NCBI RefSeq assembly: GCF_014334115.1
Contig: NZ_CP060494.1
Coordinates: 1,642,501 to 1,706,500 of the forward strand
Source: Sphingosinithalassobacter sp. CS137
GTDB taxonomy: Bacteria > Pseudomonadota > Alphaproteobacteria > Sphingomonadales > Sphingomonadaceae
Reading direction: 5' to 3'
DNA: 64,000 nt
Position 1 is the first letter of the stretch. Each line of letters begins with the position of its first letter. The position numbers and the translations under genes were made by a program. This document shows, one piece after another, positions 1 to 8,182 of the stretch. Under the pieces are notes generated by a model. It was given only the letters and a program-made list of their open reading frames with translations, made no database searches and was not told the origin of the DNA.

Positions 1-414
1 GCGGTTCTCGGTGCCTTCGATCTGGCTCATGAAGGTCTGAAACGCTTGCTGGCTGCGCAGCTCGGGATAGCGCTCGACGTTTACCAGGAGCCGGCTCAGC
101 GCACCGCCAAGCTGCTGCTGCGCCGCCTGGAACTGCTGGACAGCGCTCTCGTCGGTCAGCTGGTCGGGAGTGACCTGGATCGAAGTGGCGCGCGACCGCG
201 CCTCGATCACTTCGGTCAGAATGTCGCGCTCGGAACCGGCCGCTCCCGCAACCGTCGCCTGCAGGTTCGGGATCAGGTCCGCGCGGCGCTGATAGGCGGC
301 CTGAACATCGGCCCACCTTGCCTTCGCGTTCTCTTCGGCCGTGGGAACGCTATTGAGGCCGCATGCGGAGAGCATGGCGGCGGCGGCAAGAATGATGACG
401 GCGCGAAACTTCAT
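1..414 (-). CDS. lemA: LemA family lipoprotein (3' end cut by window edge)
   Basis: The reading frame runs from an ATG at 414 off the left edge, giving 138 codons without a stop. The N-terminus is a lipoprotein signal: a hydrophobic core ending in LSAC, with the modified Cys at about residue 18. The body matches LemA: a segment near residues 35-55 with RADLIPNLQATV, a Q-rich helix, then the typical VERYPELRS stretch. LemA proteins are membrane-anchored helical proteins of unclear function, usually about 190 residues, so roughly a quarter is missing here. It is divergent from mscL across about 97 bases. The family call is secure; the function is not known. Confidence 0.9.
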   Translation of the reverse strand, partial: MKFRAVIILAAAAMLSACGLNSVPTAEENAKARWADVQAAYQRRADLIPNLQATVAGAAGSERDILTEVIEARSRATSIQVTPDQLTDESAVQQFQAAQQQLGGALSRLLVNVERYPELRSQQAFQTFMSQIEGTENR

Positions 415-511
415 GGGATACCCTCCCCGGCTCCAACTGTTGCGGCGCTATACGACACCGGAGACCGCGCCGTGAAGAGCGATTCCGGAAAAGAAGGGAG
501 ACCGAACGGGA

Positions 512-976
512 ATGTGGAAGGATTTCAGGACCTTCATCGCGAAGGGCAATGTGCTCGACCTTGCGGTGGGCGTCATCATCGGCGCCGCGTTCGCGACCAT
601 CACCAAGTCGCTGACCGATGATCTCATCATGCCGGTCGTCGGATGGCTCTTTGGCGGCGTGGATTTCTCCAACTATTTCATTCAGCTGGGACCCGTACCG
701 GAGGGCTATACAGGATCGCTCAGCAACTATGCCGCGCTGAAGGAAGCGGGGGTGCCGCTGATCGGCTATGGCCAGTTCCTCAGCGTCGTGCTGAATTTCC
801 TGTTCCTCGCCTTTTCGGTGTTCCTGCTGGTGCGCTACGTCCGCCGCGCGATCCGGCTGCTGCACGAGGACGAGGCGAAGGGCACCGCCGCTCCTGCGCC
901 CGAGCCGCAGGACGTCGTGCTGCTGCGCGAAATCCGTGACGAACTGCGCGGGCGGAGCGAGCCTCCCATACGCTGA
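512..976 (+). CDS. mscL: large-conductance mechanosensitive channel MscL
   Basis: A 154-residue inner-membrane channel that opens under membrane tension and releases solutes during osmotic downshock. The N-terminal amphipathic helix and TM1 (FRTFIAKGNVLDLAVGVIIG) are clear matches to MscL, including the G/A-rich pore-lining stretch. A periplasmic loop follows at about residues 45-85. TM2 (LSVVLNFLFLAFSVFLLVRY) lies near 90-115, then a charged cytoplasmic helix ending in EIRDEL. Length is slightly above the usual 130-145, the extra lying in a Pro/Ala-rich linker before the C-terminal helix. The preceding AAGAAGGGAG at about 493-502 can serve as ribosome binding site. It stands alone, convergent with the Rrf2 gene. 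Confidence 0.95.
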   Translation: MWKDFRTFIAKGNVLDLAVGVIIGAAFATITKSLTDDLIMPVVGWLFGGVDFSNYFIQLGPVPEGYTGSLSNYAALKEAGVPLIGYGQFLSVVLNFLFLAFSVFLLVRYVRRAIRLLHEDEAKGTAAPAPEPQDVVLLREIRDELRGRSEPPIR

Positions 977-992
977 TCGCCGCAACGCGCGC

Positions 993-1424
993 TCAGGCCG
1001 CTTTCAGATCCTCCGAACCGGCATCGGCCAGGCTGGTGCCGTCGAGGATGCGCGCGGTTTCGTCGCGCACGCGCGCCATCGCGTGGCGGATCGCGCAACT
1101 CGCCTCGTCGGCGCAGTCGGTGCAGGGCCGATAAGCGGTCCGGCTGACGCACGGCACCAGCGCCAGCGGCCCTTCGATCACGCGGATGATCTCGCCGAGC
1201 GACACCAGGTGAGTGGGCTTCGACAGGCAATAGCCGCCCAGCTTTCCGCGATGGCTGTGGACGAACCCGGCGTCGCGCAGATCGGCGAAAATCGCCTCGA
1301 GGAACTTGCGCGGCACGTTCGTCTCGGCGGCGATTCGGTTCATCGGGATCGGACGGCTTCCCACGGGCTGCTCTGCCAGGAAGAGCATCGCGCGAAGCGC
1401 GTACCGGGAACGCTGAGTCAACAT
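993..1424 (-). CDS. Rrf2-family transcriptional regulator
   Basis: A 143-residue Rrf2/IscR-type repressor. The start at 1424 (MLTQRSRYALRAM) matches the family N-terminus; the frame stays open to 1481 but that 19-residue extension is not family-like. The winged helix includes IAAETNVPRKFLEAIF and the wing SHRGKLGGY at about residues 50-62. A Cys cluster near 90-110 (PC, PCTDC, SC) could bind an iron-sulfur cluster, as in IscR and NsrR, though the spacing differs from IscR. No iron-sulfur assembly gene is adjacent, so its regulon cannot be read from context. It is divergent from the two-piece tmRNA gene. Confidence 0.88.
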   Translation of the reverse strand: MLTQRSRYALRAMLFLAEQPVGSRPIPMNRIAAETNVPRKFLEAIFADLRDAGFVHSHRGKLGGYCLSKPTHLVSLGEIIRVIEGPLALVPCVSRTAYRPCTDCADEASCAIRHAMARVRDETARILDGTSLADAGSEDLKAA

Positions 1425-1474
1425 GATGCTGGATTCGTGCCAAATCATTGTGGCGCGGTGATGGCGCTCCGGGG

Positions 1475-1503
1475 CTTTCAATTAATTCCCCGGGCCCTAT
1501 ATT
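1475..1503 (+). promoter_or_regulatory. possible promoter for ssrA
   Basis: A TATATT hexamer at 1498-1503 lies 17 bases after CTTTCA at 1475-1480, which matches the -35 consensus at only three positions. Initiation near 1510 would suit the start of the tmRNA acceptor piece. The surroundings are AT-rich for this genome. This is inferred from spacing alone. Confidence 0.3.
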
Positions 1504-1510
1504 GGAAGCT

Positions 1511-1593
1511 GCCGGGCTTGCCCGGCTATAGCGATAAACTGCGGCGTTCAATAGACGCAGCGGACCCGGGGGCAGTACCCGGCGGCTCCACCA
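1511..1593 (+). ncRNA. ssrA: tmRNA acceptor piece (permuted two-piece ssrA)
   Basis: This is the 3' (acceptor) half of a circularly permuted tmRNA, encoded upstream of the coding half. It ends with an encoded CCA at 1591-1593. CGGCTCC just before that end pairs with GGGGCCG at 1627-1633 to form the 7-bp tRNA-like acceptor stem (one G-U). Immediately 5' is a T-arm, CCGGG-GGCAGTA-CCCGG, with a 7-nt loop. TTCAATAGACG at 1547-1557 pairs with CGTGTGTTGAA at 1646-1656 (one mismatch, one wobble), which matches helix P2. The 5' boundary is approximate. The arrangement is the known alphaproteobacterial one. Confidence 0.88.
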
Positions 1594-1626
1594 TAACCGG
1601 TGGTGTATCTGGACACCGTTTCTGAC

Positions 1627-1860
1627 GGGGCCGAACCAGGATCGACGTGTGTTGAAAAGCGCTGTTTTCGCTCGGAATGGGACCACCGCGACGGCCCATA
1701 CACACAAGTGCCAACGATAACGAAGCACTCGCTATTGCGGCGTAACCCCACGGCCTAACGGCCTAAGGTTATTCCAAAATGCGCGGTTGGACCGCACCGG
1801 GCAACAGAAGCGGATTCCAGCGGCTACCAGGGGGGCCGGGCAACAGAACCCCCTGGACCT
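1627..1860 (+). ncRNA. ssrA: tmRNA coding piece with proteolysis tag ANDNEALAIAA
   Basis: The 5' half of tmRNA, which rescues stalled ribosomes and tags nascent chains for degradation. It begins GGGGCCGAACCAGGATCGAC, the conserved tmRNA 5' end. The resume codon GCC is at 1710-1712 and the tag reads A-N-D-N-E-A-L-A-I-A-A, with TAA at 1743-1745; the ANDN start and AA end are typical of alphaproteobacterial tags. Downstream, CCGGGCAACAGAA occurs twice (1797-1809, 1836-1848) in a pseudoknot-like region. A hairpin of 8 bp (1827-1834 with 1849-1856) closes the piece. Bases 1594-1626 separate the two pieces and should be removed by processing. The 3' boundary is approximate. Confidence 0.9.
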
Positions 1861-2013
1861 TCCCCGACGCGCGACGCCCCGGCCGAAGCCCTTGCTCGGC
1901 TCCAGCAGCGGGGACGAAAGCGATGCCGGCCTTTCAGCCGGCCGCGTCCTCGGGATTTGCGCGATTTCGCTGCGACCCGCAGCTTGTCCGCCGTCGTGCT
2001 CGAGGAATGCGAG

Positions 2014-2496
2014 CTAGTCAGGATTCGAACGCTCCAGCATCGCCAGGGCCATGAGGAGCTCGCTCTCCAGCCGCACGCGATCGCGAAGGCGCGGCAGCAT
2101 CGCGAGTGCCGATTGGTCGAATCCCGAGCGATCCGCCGCGATCGCGGTCGCGTCCCACGCGCGCGTGAAGCGCTGCCAATTCTCCTTGAGGACGCAGAAC
2201 TCCTGTTCGGCACGCGCGATCCTGTCGCGCTGAGCGGCAGTGCCCGACCGCGCGGCCAGCGTTTCGAGGAGCGCACCCTCATGATCGAGGTGATCGCTCA
2301 CGAGCTCCTTCAGATGGCGCAGCGCATCCGCGAGGACGTGCGGGTCCGCAGCGCGATCGCGCACGAGATTGCTCAGCCGACCGCTCAACATCTCGATCTC
2401 GTCATGCTCGCGCATGATCCGCGTATAGCTCGTTTCTGGCACGCGATACTCCTGGCGCGCCAGTTTAGGTCGATGCGCGCGCCGCACAAGCGGCAT
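2014..2496 (-). CDS. hemerythrin-like HHE-domain protein
   Basis: A 160-residue, largely helical protein. The region after the first 25 residues carries hemerythrin-like metal-ligand motifs: REHDEIE, then HLKELVSDHLDHEGALLE. These fit a four-helix diiron-binding HHE domain, used in other bacteria for oxygen, NO or redox sensing. The start at 2496 gives a natural length; a later Met just before REHDE is possible. The frame is open much further upstream, but that part is an antisense shadow of pnp. It sits between the tmRNA gene and the end of the pnp operon. The ligand it senses cannot be told. Confidence 0.72.
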   Translation of the reverse strand: MPLVRRAHRPKLARQEYRVPETSYTRIMREHDEIEMLSGRLSNLVRDRAADPHVLADALRHLKELVSDHLDHEGALLETLAARSGTAAQRDRIARAEQEFCVLKENWQRFTRAWDATAIAADRSGFDQSALAMLPRLRDRVRLESELLMALAMLERSNPD

Positions 2497-2543
2497 TCGC
2501 GCGATCTCGATCCGGATTGCTAGCGATCGTCCGGACGCAACAG

Positions 2544-2572
2544 AAAAGGGGCCCGGTCGCCCGAGCCCCTTT
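2544..2572 (-). terminator. Rho-independent terminator of pnp
   Basis: Read on the minus strand, an AAAGGGGCTCGGG / CCGGGCCCCTTTT hairpin is followed by a T-rich run (TTTTCTGTT). It lies about 20 bases past the pnp stop and should end the rimP-to-pnp transcription unit. Confidence 0.8.
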
Positions 2573-2593
2573 CGATCGAGATGATCGTGAGGA

Positions 2594-4915
2594 TCAGCTC
2601 TCGGTGATGAAGGAGGGAAGGCCGATGTCCTCGCCGCCCTCGTCGTCGGACTTGCCGCTTTCCGAACGCTCGCGGCGCGGGCCGCGATCGCCCCGGTCGC
2701 GACCACCGCCGCCACCGCCGCGGCCGCCACGGCCGCCGTCGCGACGCCGGTCGCCGCGGTCGCCACGATCCGAACGCTCGCCCTTCTCGCGCGGCTCGCG
2801 CGCGGGACGGGTGTCCTCCAGCTCGGCGCCGGTCTCCTGATCGACGACGCGCATCGACAGGCGCACCTTGCCGCGCTGGTCGATCTCGAGAACCTTGACC
2901 TTCACTTCCTGCCCTTCGGACAGGACGTCGGACACCTTCTCGACGCGCTCGTTCTTGATCTCCGAGACATGGACCAGCCCGTCACGGCCGCCCATGAAGT
3001 TCACGAAGGCGCCGAAGTCGACCAGGTTCACCACCTTGCCGGTATAGACCTTGCCCACCTCTGGCTCCTCGACGATGCCGAGGATCCACTGCTTGGCGGC
3101 TTCGATCTGCGTCAGGTCGGACGAGCTGATCTTGATCACGCCCTCGTCGTCGATGTCCACCTTGGCGCCGGTCGAGGCGACGATCTCGCGGATGACCTTG
3201 CCGCCCGTGCCGATCACGTCGCGGATCTTCGACTTGTCGATCGTGATCGTCTCGATCCGCGGCGCGTGCGCCGACAGCTCGGTGCGGGTCTCGCCCAGCG
3301 CCTTGGCCATTTCGCCCAGGATATGGGCGCGGCCGTCCTTCGCCTGGTCGAGCGCGGTCTTCATGATCTCTTCGGTGATGCCGGCGATCTTGATATCCAT
3401 CTGAAGGCTGGTGATGCCTTCGCTGGTGCCCGCCACCTTGAAGTCCATGTCGCCCAGATGATCCTCGTCGCCGAGGATGTCGGACAGGACCGCAAAGTCC
3501 TTGCCTTCGAGGATCAGGCCCATCGCGATGCCCGACACCGGCCGCTTGAGCGGCACGCCGGCGTCCATCATCGACAGCGATCCGCCGCACACCGTCGCCA
3601 TCGACGACGAGCCGTTCGACTCGGTGATGTCGCTGGTGACGCGGATCGTATAGGGGAACTCTTCCTTCGTCGGCAGCACCGGACGCAGCGCGCGCCACGC
3701 CAGCTTGCCATGGCCGACTTCGCGACGGCCCGGCGCGCCGAAGCGGCCCACTTCGCCGACCGAATAGGGCGGGAAGTTATAGTGCAGCATGAAGTGCTGG
3801 TAGCTCAGGCCCGTCAGCCCATCGATCATCTGCTCGGAATCCTTGGTGCCGAGCGTGGTGGTGGCGATGGTCTGCGTCTCGCCGCGCGTGAACAGCGCCG
3901 AGCCGTGGGCGCGCGGCAGGAAGTGCACTTCGGCCTCGATCGGGCGCACCGTCTTGGTGTCGCGACCATCGATGCGGCGGCCATCCTTCAGGATCGCGCC
4001 ACGGACGATCTCGGCTTCCAGCTTCTTGACGAGCTTGCCGGCGATCATCTGCTCCTGCGGATCGCGATCGGCGAAGGCTTCCTTCGCCTTGGCACGTGCC
4101 GCATTCAGCATGTCCGAACGGTCGGACTTGAGCGTGGTCTTGTAGGCAGCGGCGATATCGTCGCCGATCAGCTTCTTGAGCTCGGCCTTCATCGCCGACT
4201 GGTCGGCCTGCTCGGCAAGCTCCCAGGGCTCCTTGGCGGCCTGTTCGGCGAGGTCGATGATCGCGTTGATCACCTTCTGCATCTCGCGATGGCCGAACAT
4301 CACGGCGCCGAGCATGACGTCCTCGGGCAGCTCATTGGCTTCCGATTCGACCATCATCACCGCATCGTGCGTGCCTGCGACCACCAGGTCGAGATCGCCC
4401 GCCTCGACATCGGCGTCGGTCGGGTTGAGCTGATATTCGCCGTCCTTGTAGCCGACGCGCGCGGCGCCGATCGGGCCGAGGAACGGCAGGCCCGACAGCG
4501 TGAGCGCGGCCGACGCGGCGACCATCGCCAGAATGTCGGGCTCGTTCTCACCGTCATAGCTCATCACCTGCGCGATGCAGTTGATCTCGTTGTAGAATCC
4601 CTCGGGGAACAGCGGGCGGATCGGACGGTCGATCAGGCGGGAGACCAGAGTCTCCTTCTCGGTCGCGCCGCGCTCGCGCTTGAAGAAGCCGCCCGGGATC
4701 CGACCGGCGGACGAGAACTTCTCCTGATAATGCACGGTGAGCGGGAAGAAGTCCTGCCCTTCCTTCACCTTCTTGGCGGCGGTCACTGCGCACAGCACCA
4801 CCGTTTCGCCGAGCGTCGCCACCACGGCGCCGTCGGCCTGACGGGCAACCTTGCCCGTTTCGAGCGTGAGGGTCTTTCCGCCCCACTCGATTTCCACTTT
4901 CTTCGCGTTGAACAT
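2594..4915 (-). CDS. pnp: polyribonucleotide nucleotidyltransferase (PNPase)
   Basis: A 773-residue 3'-5' phosphorolytic exoribonuclease, a core RNA-decay enzyme. It has two RNase PH-like domains (about 1-230 and 310-545; FTRGETQ in the second), linked by a helical domain. A KH domain follows at about 555-615 with the GTGG loop, then an S1 domain at about 625-695 ([13 protein letters not shown]). The tail beyond about 700 is unusual: rich in Arg, Gly, Asp and Ser, with repeated RGDRGD and [12 protein letters not shown] runs before a short acidic end. RG-rich tails often bind RNA or partner proteins. Last gene of the operon, separated from rpsO by its own terminator. Confidence 0.97.
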   Translation of the reverse strand: MFNAKKVEIEWGGKTLTLETGKVARQADGAVVATLGETVVLCAVTAAKKVKEGQDFFPLTVHYQEKFSSAGRIPGGFFKRERGATEKETLVSRLIDRPIRPLFPEGFYNEINCIAQVMSYDGENEPDILAMVAASAALTLSGLPFLGPIGAARVGYKDGEYQLNPTDADVEAGDLDLVVAGTHDAVMMVESEANELPEDVMLGAVMFGHREMQKVINAIIDLAEQAAKEPWELAEQADQSAMKAELKKLIGDDIAAAYKTTLKSDRSDMLNAARAKAKEAFADRDPQEQMIAGKLVKKLEAEIVRGAILKDGRRIDGRDTKTVRPIEAEVHFLPRAHGSALFTRGETQTIATTTLGTKDSEQMIDGLTGLSYQHFMLHYNFPPYSVGEVGRFGAPGRREVGHGKLAWRALRPVLPTKEEFPYTIRVTSDITESNGSSSMATVCGGSLSMMDAGVPLKRPVSGIAMGLILEGKDFAVLSDILGDEDHLGDMDFKVAGTSEGITSLQMDIKIAGITEEIMKTALDQAKDGRAHILGEMAKALGETRTELSAHAPRIETITIDKSKIRDVIGTGGKVIREIVASTGAKVDIDDEGVIKISSSDLTQIEAAKQWILGIVEEPEVGKVYTGKVVNLVDFGAFVNFMGGRDGLVHVSEIKNERVEKVSDVLSEGQEVKVKVLEIDQRGKVRLSMRVVDQETGAELEDTRPAREPREKGERSDRGDRGDRRRDGGRGGRGGGGGGRDRGDRGPRRERSESGKSDDEGGEDIGLPSFITES

Positions 4916-5126
4916 GTGCTTTCCTTTTCACCGGACGCCCTATGCGCCCGGGGCAGCTAGCGAGCCCTTGTGGCTCATGCGGTGTCCCCCAACCCGTTCG
5001 GGTTGGGCCTGTCGAAGCCCCGTTCCTCTTTCTGCGTCCGAAGAATTGCAGCCCCGCGACAAAATCGGGGCGAACGGAGGAGACTTGGTCGGCGGTGAGC
5101 CGGATTGCTCATCGGCCGATAAAGAA

Positions 5127-5149
5127 ACGGCCCCCGAGCGGGGGCCGTT
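5127..5149 (-). terminator. terminator or attenuator between rpsO and pnp
   Basis: On the minus strand a perfect ACGGCCCCCG / GGGGGCCGT hairpin is followed by TTCTTTAT, seven bases after the rpsO stop. It should terminate or attenuate transcription before pnp. This implies that pnp has a promoter of its own in the roughly 210 bases upstream of its start, or that read-through is partial. Confidence 0.78.
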
Positions 5150-5155
5150 CCTGAA

Positions 5156-5425
5156 TTACTTGCGAAGGCCGAGCTTCGCGATGAGATCCTGATAGCGCGC
5201 TGCGTCCTTCTTCTTGAGATAGTCGAGAAGGCTGCGGCGCTTGTTGACCAGCATCAGCAGGCCGCGGCGCGAATGATTGTCCTTGGCGTGCGTCTTGAAG
5301 TGCTCGGTCAGGTTGGCGATACGTTCGGTGAGGATCGCGACCTGCACTTCGGGGCTGCCGGTGTCGCCGTTCGCACGGCCGTGTTCCTTGACGAGCGCGT
5401 CCTTGCGCTCCTGCGTGATCGACAT
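5156..5425 (-). CDS. rpsO: 30S ribosomal protein S15
   Basis: An 89-residue protein of the usual S15 length. It begins MSITQERK and has the conserved [11 protein letters not shown] and [14 protein letters not shown] segments, then [16 protein letters not shown] and a C-terminal LDYLKKKD helix. S15 binds 16S rRNA helix 22 early in assembly of the small subunit platform. It lies downstream of truB, with a strong terminator directly after it. In other bacteria S15 represses its own translation by binding its mRNA leader; the short truB-rpsO gap gives no clear evidence for that here. Confidence 0.98.
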   Translation of the reverse strand: MSITQERKDALVKEHGRANGDTGSPEVQVAILTERIANLTEHFKTHAKDNHSRRGLLMLVNKRRSLLDYLKKKDAARYQDLIAKLGLRK

Positions 5426-5448
5426 GTCTTTTCCTTCGACATCGTGGC

Positions 5449-6345
5449 TTACAGATTGAAGCCGCGGACGACCCGGATCATTCCGGCCTGAACCTCGGCG
5501 AGCGCGACCGGAACCTCGTCCAGCATCGCAAACACCAGTCCGTCGTCGGCGGTTGCCCCGGTCACTTGCAGCCCCGCGCGGAGCTGCCCTGCCTGACCGG
5601 GCGTGAGGGATAGAGCCGGGATGTCGTCCAGCCCCGCCCTCAACGGCAGAAGCACTGTTTCAAGGCGCCGCTCCTTAGCGGCATCGGCCAATTTGTCCAG
5701 CGAAATCGCCTGATCGAGGCCGAACGGCCCGGCCTTCACGCGGCGCAGCATGGTGACATGGCCGACCGTCCCCAGTGCGCGTGCGATATCGCGAGCAAGG
5801 CTGCGGATATAGGTGCCCTTCGAGACATGCGCGGTGAGCGTCGCCGATTCTAGCGGTCCGCCCGCTTCGGTCGAGGAGGCGAGGTCCAGCGCGTGCACCG
5901 TCACGCTTCGGGTCGCAAGTGCTACCTCCTCGCCCGCCCGTGCCAGATCATAGGCGCGCGCGCCTTCGACCTTGAGTGCGGAATAGGCCGGAGGCACCTG
6001 TTCGATCGGCCCCGTGAAGCGAGCCAGCACCGCTGCGAGCGCATCCTGCGTCGGCCGTTCGTCACTCTGCACGACCGGCTTGCCTTCGAGGTCGAGCGTA
6101 TCGGTCTCGACTCCGAAGCCGATGGTGAAGTCATAGATTTTGTCGCTGTCGAGCATCCGCCCGGCGAGCTTGGTCGCTTCGCCGATCGCCACCGGCAGAA
6201 CGCCGCTCGCGAGCGGGTCGAGCGTTCCGCCATGTCCCACCTTGCGCTTCGGCGCGCCCGCATCGCGCAGCGCGCGTTTGACCGCGCTCACCGCCTGGGT
6301 GGAGCCGGGCCCCACCGGCTTGTCGAGAATGATCCAACCGTTCAT
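5449..6345 (-). CDS. truB: tRNA pseudouridine(55) synthase TruB
   Basis: A 298-residue enzyme that isomerises U55 of the tRNA T-loop to pseudouridine. The N-terminus ([15 protein letters not shown]) and motif [14 protein letters not shown], with the catalytic Asp, are diagnostic of Tru[17 protein letters not shown] and [10 protein letters not shown] follow as expected, and a small C-terminal RNA-contacting domain completes the protein. It sits between rbfA and rpsO in the conserved translation operon, although three additional genes separate it here from rbfA. Confidence 0.97.
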   Translation of the reverse strand: MNGWIILDKPVGPGSTQAVSAVKRALRDAGAPKRKVGHGGTLDPLASGVLPVAIGEATKLAGRMLDSDKIYDFTIGFGVETDTLDLEGKPVVQSDERPTQDALAAVLARFTGPIEQVPPAYSALKVEGARAYDLARAGEEVALATRSVTVHALDLASSTEAGGPLESATLTAHVSKGTYIRSLARDIARALGTVGHVTMLRRVKAGPFGLDQAISLDKLADAAKERRLETVLLPLRAGLDDIPALSLTPGQAGQLRAGLQVTGATADDGLVFAMLDEVPVALAEVQAGMIRVVRGFNL

Positions 6346-6400
6346 CGCAGCGCCTTAAGCGGGGCGACGCCCCAACCCAAGGCCTGAAGCAGTGCCGCGA

Positions 6401-6775
6401 TCAGCCGTCCGCGCGCATCTGCTCCGGCGGCAGGCTCGTCTTGATGCTCTCGACACCGCAGACGAGGTCCGGATTGCGCGCCGAGGAAATCCGCGAGAAG
6501 CGGTCGAGCGCGCCACCGGGGCCGGTCGTATAGACCATCGGCTCGAAGCTCGTGTTGTCGAGGCAGGGCCCGGTCAGCGTCACTTCGTACCAGCGCAGGT
6601 TACGCGCCTGCAGATAGACGATGTTGCTGTCCTCGGGGCCGCGCCGCCAATCGCGAATCCCGCCGTTGGCGGCAAAGCTGATCTGCGTTTCGACTCCGAT
6701 AGGCCGGGTTTGGGAGGCCTCCTGCGCCGGCAGCGGCGCAGTGGCGGCGAGGAGTGTGAGAAGGGTCGTCAGCAT
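6401..6775 (-). CDS. small secreted protein, DUF6491-like
   Basis: A 124-residue protein with a clear signal peptide (MLTTLLTLLAATAPLPAQ), so probably periplasmic. The mature part contains an NIVYLQARNLRWYEVTL segment and two Cys residues, in GPCLDN and LVCGVES, that could form a disulfide. The pattern resembles DUF6491-type proteins, but that match is from memory and weak. It lies nine bases downstream of tdk, on the same strand, within the block that interrupts the rbfA-truB link. No function is known. Confidence 0.55.
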   Translation of the reverse strand: MLTTLLTLLAATAPLPAQEASQTRPIGVETQISFAANGGIRDWRRGPEDSNIVYLQARNLRWYEVTLTGPCLDNTSFEPMVYTTGPGGALDRFSRISSARNPDLVCGVESIKTSLPPEQMRADG

Positions 6776-6784
6776 GGCCTGCTC

Positions 6785-7399
6785 CTAGCACGTCGTGCAT
6801 GAACCTTGGCTGAGCGGCGCGGTTCCCGCCAGCGCCGCAGTGAAGTGGCGACGGCACAGCGCGACATAGCGCTCGTTTCCGCCGATCTCGGTCTGCGCGC
6901 CCTCGGCCACCGGCTTGCCCGCCGCGTCGACTCGCAGGTTCATGATCGCCTTGCGCCCGCAGGTGCAGACCGATTTGATCTCGATGAGCGCGTCGGCGAT
7001 CGCCAGCAGCCGCGCCGATCCCGGAAACAATTGCCCGCGGAAATCGGTGCGCAGGCCATAGGCGAGCACGGGCACGTCGCATTCGTCGCACAGCCCGGCG
7101 AGCTGATCGACCTGCTCCTCGGTGAGGAACTGCGCCTCGTCGATCAGCACGCAGGCGACCGGCCCGGCGCGCTGCTCGCGCTCCACCAGCGCGCGCAGGT
7201 CGGTCGCCGCGTCGAAGGGAGTCGCCTCCGCCTCCAGTCCGATCCGCGATCCGATTGCGCCCGGACCGCTCCGATCGTCGATCGCTGCCGTGAACAGCAT
7301 CGTCCGCATGCCGCGCTCGCGATAGTTGAAGTCGGCCTGCAGCAGCGTGGTCGACTTCCCCGCGTTCATGCTGGCGTAGTAGAAATAGAGCTTGGCCAT
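6785..7399 (-). CDS. tdk: thymidine kinase (type II)
   Basis: A 204-residue enzyme that phosphorylates thymidine for salvage. The P-loop ASMNAGKST is at residues 9-17, and DEAQF at 87-91 holds the catalytic Glu. The lasso/zinc region includes SVCTCGRKA and later CRRHF, and the protein ends SCTTC. All features fit bacterial class II thymidine kinases. The ATG overlaps the stop of the upstream Zn-ribbon gene (TGATG), so the two are translationally coupled. A thymidine kinase gene inside the infB-truB region is not the usual arrangement known from model bacteria. Confidence 0.95.
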   Translation of the reverse strand: MAKLYFYYASMNAGKSTTLLQADFNYRERGMRTMLFTAAIDDRSGPGAIGSRIGLEAEATPFDAATDLRALVEREQRAGPVACVLIDEAQFLTEEQVDQLAGLCDECDVPVLAYGLRTDFRGQLFPGSARLLAIADALIEIKSVCTCGRKAIMNLRVDAAGKPVAEGAQTEIGGNERYVALCRRHFTAALAGTAPLSQGSCTTC

Positions 7400-7719
7400 C
7401 AGGCGACTGGGTCGACAGGGCTCGACGGAGCCGGGTCCGCTCCAACCGGCACCAGCCGGGGCTTGAGCAGGAGCCATGACGCGGCAAGCAGGGTGATCGC
7501 GATCGTCAGCAGAAGCACCAGTGTGGCGCCCGCCCCCTCCACGCGCGACTGCGCCGACCAGAACAGCAGGAGTGCGGTAAGGCCGATCCACAGATTCTTC
7601 GGGACGACAAGGCTGGCGTCACAGCTCCGGCAGGCAAAAGGCGTTCCGAGCCCCCACTGCGTTTTCACGAACGGGATGATCGTGCCACACCGGGGGCATG
7701 CCGGGCCCATTGCCATCAC
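7399..7719 (-). CDS. zinc-ribbon membrane protein, unknown function
   Basis: A 106-residue protein. The N-terminal region has two CxxC pairs (CPRC at about 9-12, CRSC near 30) that can form a zinc ribbon. Two hydrophobic helices follow (about 43-57 and 64-84), then a short Pro-rich tail. The layout resembles small proteins with an N-terminal zinc ribbon facing the cytoplasm. It is coupled to tdk by a TGATG overlap and lies about 60 bases downstream of rbfA. The sequence alone gives no role. Confidence 0.65.
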   Translation of the reverse strand: MMAMGPACPRCGTIIPFVKTQWGLGTPFACRSCDASLVVPKNLWIGLTALLLFWSAQSRVEGAGATLVLLLTIAITLLAASWLLLKPRLVPVGADPAPSSPVDPVA

Positions 7720-7780
7720 ATCATTCCTGCCGCTCGAATTCTGCCGCGCCGCGGCACGTCGGCCGAGACGGTTGCCAAGG

Positions 7781-8182
7781 CTAATCCTCGGTCGCGTCCC
7801 CGTCCAGATCGCGCGCGACGCGCGGGTTGCGCAGCAGCGCGTCGATCCGGCTGCCCTCGTCGAAGCTCTCGTCGGCCAGGAATTTCAGCTTCGCGGCATA
7901 TTTGGTGTTCACCCGCCGCGCAACTTCGCCCTGCAGATAGGCGGTGTTGGTGCGCAGCGCCTTCAGCACCGCCTCCTCATGCTGGCCGAGCAGCGGCTTC
8001 ACGAACACCGTCGCATGCTTGAGATCGGGCGACATCCGCACCTCGGTGATCGAGACCATGTGCTTCGCCAACGTCTCGTCGTGCACGTCGCCGCGCTGGA
8101 GAATGTCCGACAACACATGCCGCACCTGCTCGCCGACGCGCAGCAGGCGGACCGAGCGGTCTTCGTTGGGGTCGCTTTTCAT
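7781..8182 (-). CDS. rbfA: 30S ribosome-binding factor RbfA
   Basis: A 133-residue KH-like protein that helps mature the 5' end of 16S rRNA and is needed at low temperature. Conserved features include [17 protein letters not shown] at the start, [17 protein letters not shown] in the middle, and [20 protein letters not shown] near the end. Its ATG overlaps the stop of an upstream nuclease-like gene (ATGA at 8179-8182). This is odd, because rbfA normally follows infB directly. Confidence 0.97.
   Translation of the reverse strand: MKSDPNEDRSVRLLRVGEQVRHVLSDILQRGDVHDETLAKHMVSITEVRMSPDLKHATVFVKPLLGQHEEAVLKALRTNTAYLQGEVARRVNTKYAAKLKFLADESFDEGSRIDALLRNPRVARDLDGDATED

Noticed and set aside
1541..1557. 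A tRNA-like T-arm around GTTCAATAGAC
   Set aside because: The GTTCAAT looks like a T-loop, but the stem does not pair well. The true T-arm is just before the acceptor stem with loop GGCAGTA, and this stretch pairs with the coding piece instead.
1924..1943. GCCGGC hairpin as terminator of the hemerythrin gene
   Set aside because: Short 6-bp stem with no T run on either strand, and it lies about 70 bases past the gene.
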